From: an uncultured Alphaproteobacteria bacterium | GTDB taxonomy: Bacteria; Pseudomonadota; Alphaproteobacteria; Micavibrionales; Micavibrionaceae | DNA length: 5,677 nt | Direction of reading: 5' to 3' | NCBI GenBank assembly: GCA_946480475.1 | Contig: CAMLJM010000059.1 | Coordinates: forward strand, 1-5,677 | Shown here: positions 5,522-5,677 of the stretch, one piece after another | Position numbering within the stretch: position 1 is the first letter of the stretch | How the letters are laid out: every line of letters begins with the position of its first letter | Notes under the pieces: generated by a model | Told to the model about the DNA's origin: nothing | Databases searched by the model: none | Seen by the model: only the letters and a program-made list of their open reading frames with translations | Translations under genes and position numbers: made by a program

Positions 5522-5550
5522 ACGATAGGTCGAGAGTCTCAAATAGACAA
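5522..5550 (-). promoter_or_regulatory. int: Candidate integrase promoter
   Basis: On the minus strand TTGTCT (5550-5545) and TATCGT (5527-5522) lie 17 bp apart, and each matches the sigma-70 consensus in 4 of 6 positions. Transcription would start about 70-80 bp before the integrase start and pass through the arm-type repeats, giving a simple route to repression by the integrase itself. No better pair was seen in this region. Confidence 0.35.
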
Positions 5551-5592
5551 TAACTTATTTATAAATAAGGATATTTTCGTAGTTTTGAGACT
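5535..5592. repeat. Nested inverted repeats at the right end
   Basis: AGTCTCAAA (5535-5543) and TTTGAGACT (5584-5592) are a perfect 9-bp inverted pair. Between them lies a perfect 16-bp palindrome, CTTATTTATAAATAAG (5554-5569). They lie between the candidate integrase promoter and the core, where excisionase or host bending proteins usually bind. Confidence 0.5.
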
Positions 5593-5610
5593 TCCTGAAA
5601 CGTCCTGAAA
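5593..5610. repeat. Direct repeats TCCTGAAA, 10 bp apart, next to the core
   Basis: TCCTGAAA occurs at 5593-5600 and 5603-5610, one helical turn apart and 12 bp from the right core. Helically phased direct repeats beside a crossover site are typical of excisionase binding sites. Two short copies could also arise by chance. Confidence 0.35.
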
Positions 5611-5622
5611 AGACCGAAACGG

Positions 5623-5638
5623 TTTAGACGTTAAACCG
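5623..5638. repeat. Right attachment core (direct repeat, overlaps ychF stop)
   Basis: This is the second copy of the 16-bp core. With its element-side neighbours it forms a perfect dyad: CGGTTTA at 5620-5626 and TAAACCG at 5632-5638 around the 5-bp centre GACGT. This is the usual layout of a tyrosine-recombinase crossover site, with two inverted core-binding sites around a short overlap region. The minus strand of the core encodes the last ychF residues and the TAA stop (5624-5626). Confidence 0.85.
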
Positions 5639-5677
5639 GAACAGCATGATGTCACCATCTTGAACGAGGTATTCCTT
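5624..5677 (-). CDS. ychF: YchF redox-regulated ATPase, C-terminal end only (partial, runs off window)
   Basis: Read on the minus strand from the window edge, this gives KEYLVQDGDIMLFRFNV followed by TAA. The tail closely matches the C-terminus of YchF (OLA1-type Obg-family P-loop ATPase), where the TGS domain ends in a KDY-V-DGDVM-F-FNV pattern. Only 17 codons are present and the rest lies beyond 5677. The gene is not broken: the integration core lies over its last codons and supplies the stop. The identification rests on recall of the family's conserved tail and on the position of the attachment site. A short match of this kind would be weak alone, but it is in frame up to a stop that falls inside the core. 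Confidence 0.75.
   Translation of the reverse strand, partial: KEYLVQDGDIMLFRFNV

Larger units (their letters stand above)
40..5638. mobile_element. Small integrated element in the 3' end of ychF
   Basis: The element is bounded by a 16-bp perfect direct repeat at 40-55 and 5623-5638, giving a unit of 5583 bp. It holds an integrase gene next to the right end, an AlpA-like regulator, a winged-helix replication-type gene with internal iterons, an HGGxSTG gene, and a left-end cargo of a nuclease-like gene and a membrane protein gene. Seven of its eight genes run on the minus strand, the same direction as ychF. No structural phage, terminase, relaxase or type IV secretion genes are present, so it would need a helper to travel. 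This fits a phage satellite or a minimal genomic island. The boundaries are seen directly, while the satellite label is inference. Confidence 0.85.

Noticed and set aside
5620..5638. The core dyad as a ychF transcription terminator
   Set aside because: The stem is only 7 bp with few GC pairs and no T-tract follows; the crossover-site reading explains its duplication.
1..5677. CRISPR array, tRNA or rRNA genes, IS elements
   Set aside because: No regular spacer-repeat array, no cloverleaf at either end, and no transposase or terminal inverted repeats were seen; the only array is the four iterons.

Overview
The window holds one small integrated genetic element, about 5.58 kb from core repeat to core repeat, lying in the 3' end of a chromosomal ychF gene. 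A 16-bp direct repeat (TTTAGACGTTAAACCG) occurs at 40-55 and again at 5623-5638. To the right of the second copy, the minus strand reads KEYLVQDGDIMLFRFNV-stop. This matches the C-terminus of the YchF/Obg-family ATPase, whose E. coli homologue ends, as I remember it, KDYIVKDGDVMNFLFNV. Bases 1-39 are therefore the host DNA that used to follow ychF. The core carries the last ychF codons and the stop, so insertion leaves ychF intact. The host is a bacterium, probably a proteobacterium. Alphaproteobacteria would fit the style of the P4-type integrase, AlpA, winged-helix and HGGxSTG genes, but only 17 residues of host protein are visible, so this is weak.

Layout, right to left on the minus strand: ychF tail; right end with core, small repeats, a candidate promoter and integrase arm sites; tyrosine integrase with a DUF4102-type N-terminus (4155-5435); unknown helical protein (3625-4149); AlpA-like regulator (3303-3536); winged-helix protein resembling a replication initiator (2539-3264); HGGxSTG zinc-ribbon-like protein (2244-2549); small hypothetical protein (1947-2243); a strong intrinsic terminator (1929-1964); and a four-helix membrane protein (1464-1916). 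On the plus strand, converging with the membrane gene, is a 396-residue protein with a PD-(D/E)XK nuclease-like core (259-1449). The left end (56-258) holds an inverted repeat and a pair of integrase arm sites.

The best non-coding signal is inside the winged-helix gene. Four imperfect iterons of 25-26 bp (2824-2926) each contain a dyad (GCAACCTC / GAGGTTGC type) and mostly a C-rich tail. They are followed in the direction of the gene by an AT-rich tract (about 2779-2823). This is the layout of the lambda O gene with its internal origin. The iteron spacing is not a multiple of three, so the repetition is at DNA level and not a protein repeat.

Taken together, the window looks like a minimal integrating replicon: integrase, AlpA-type switch, initiator with internal origin, and a left-end cargo of a nuclease-like protein and a membrane protein. 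I see no capsid, terminase, relaxase or conjugation genes. If it moves between cells it must borrow a helper phage or conjugative element. A phage satellite carrying anti-phage cargo is the most attractive reading, but it is inference.
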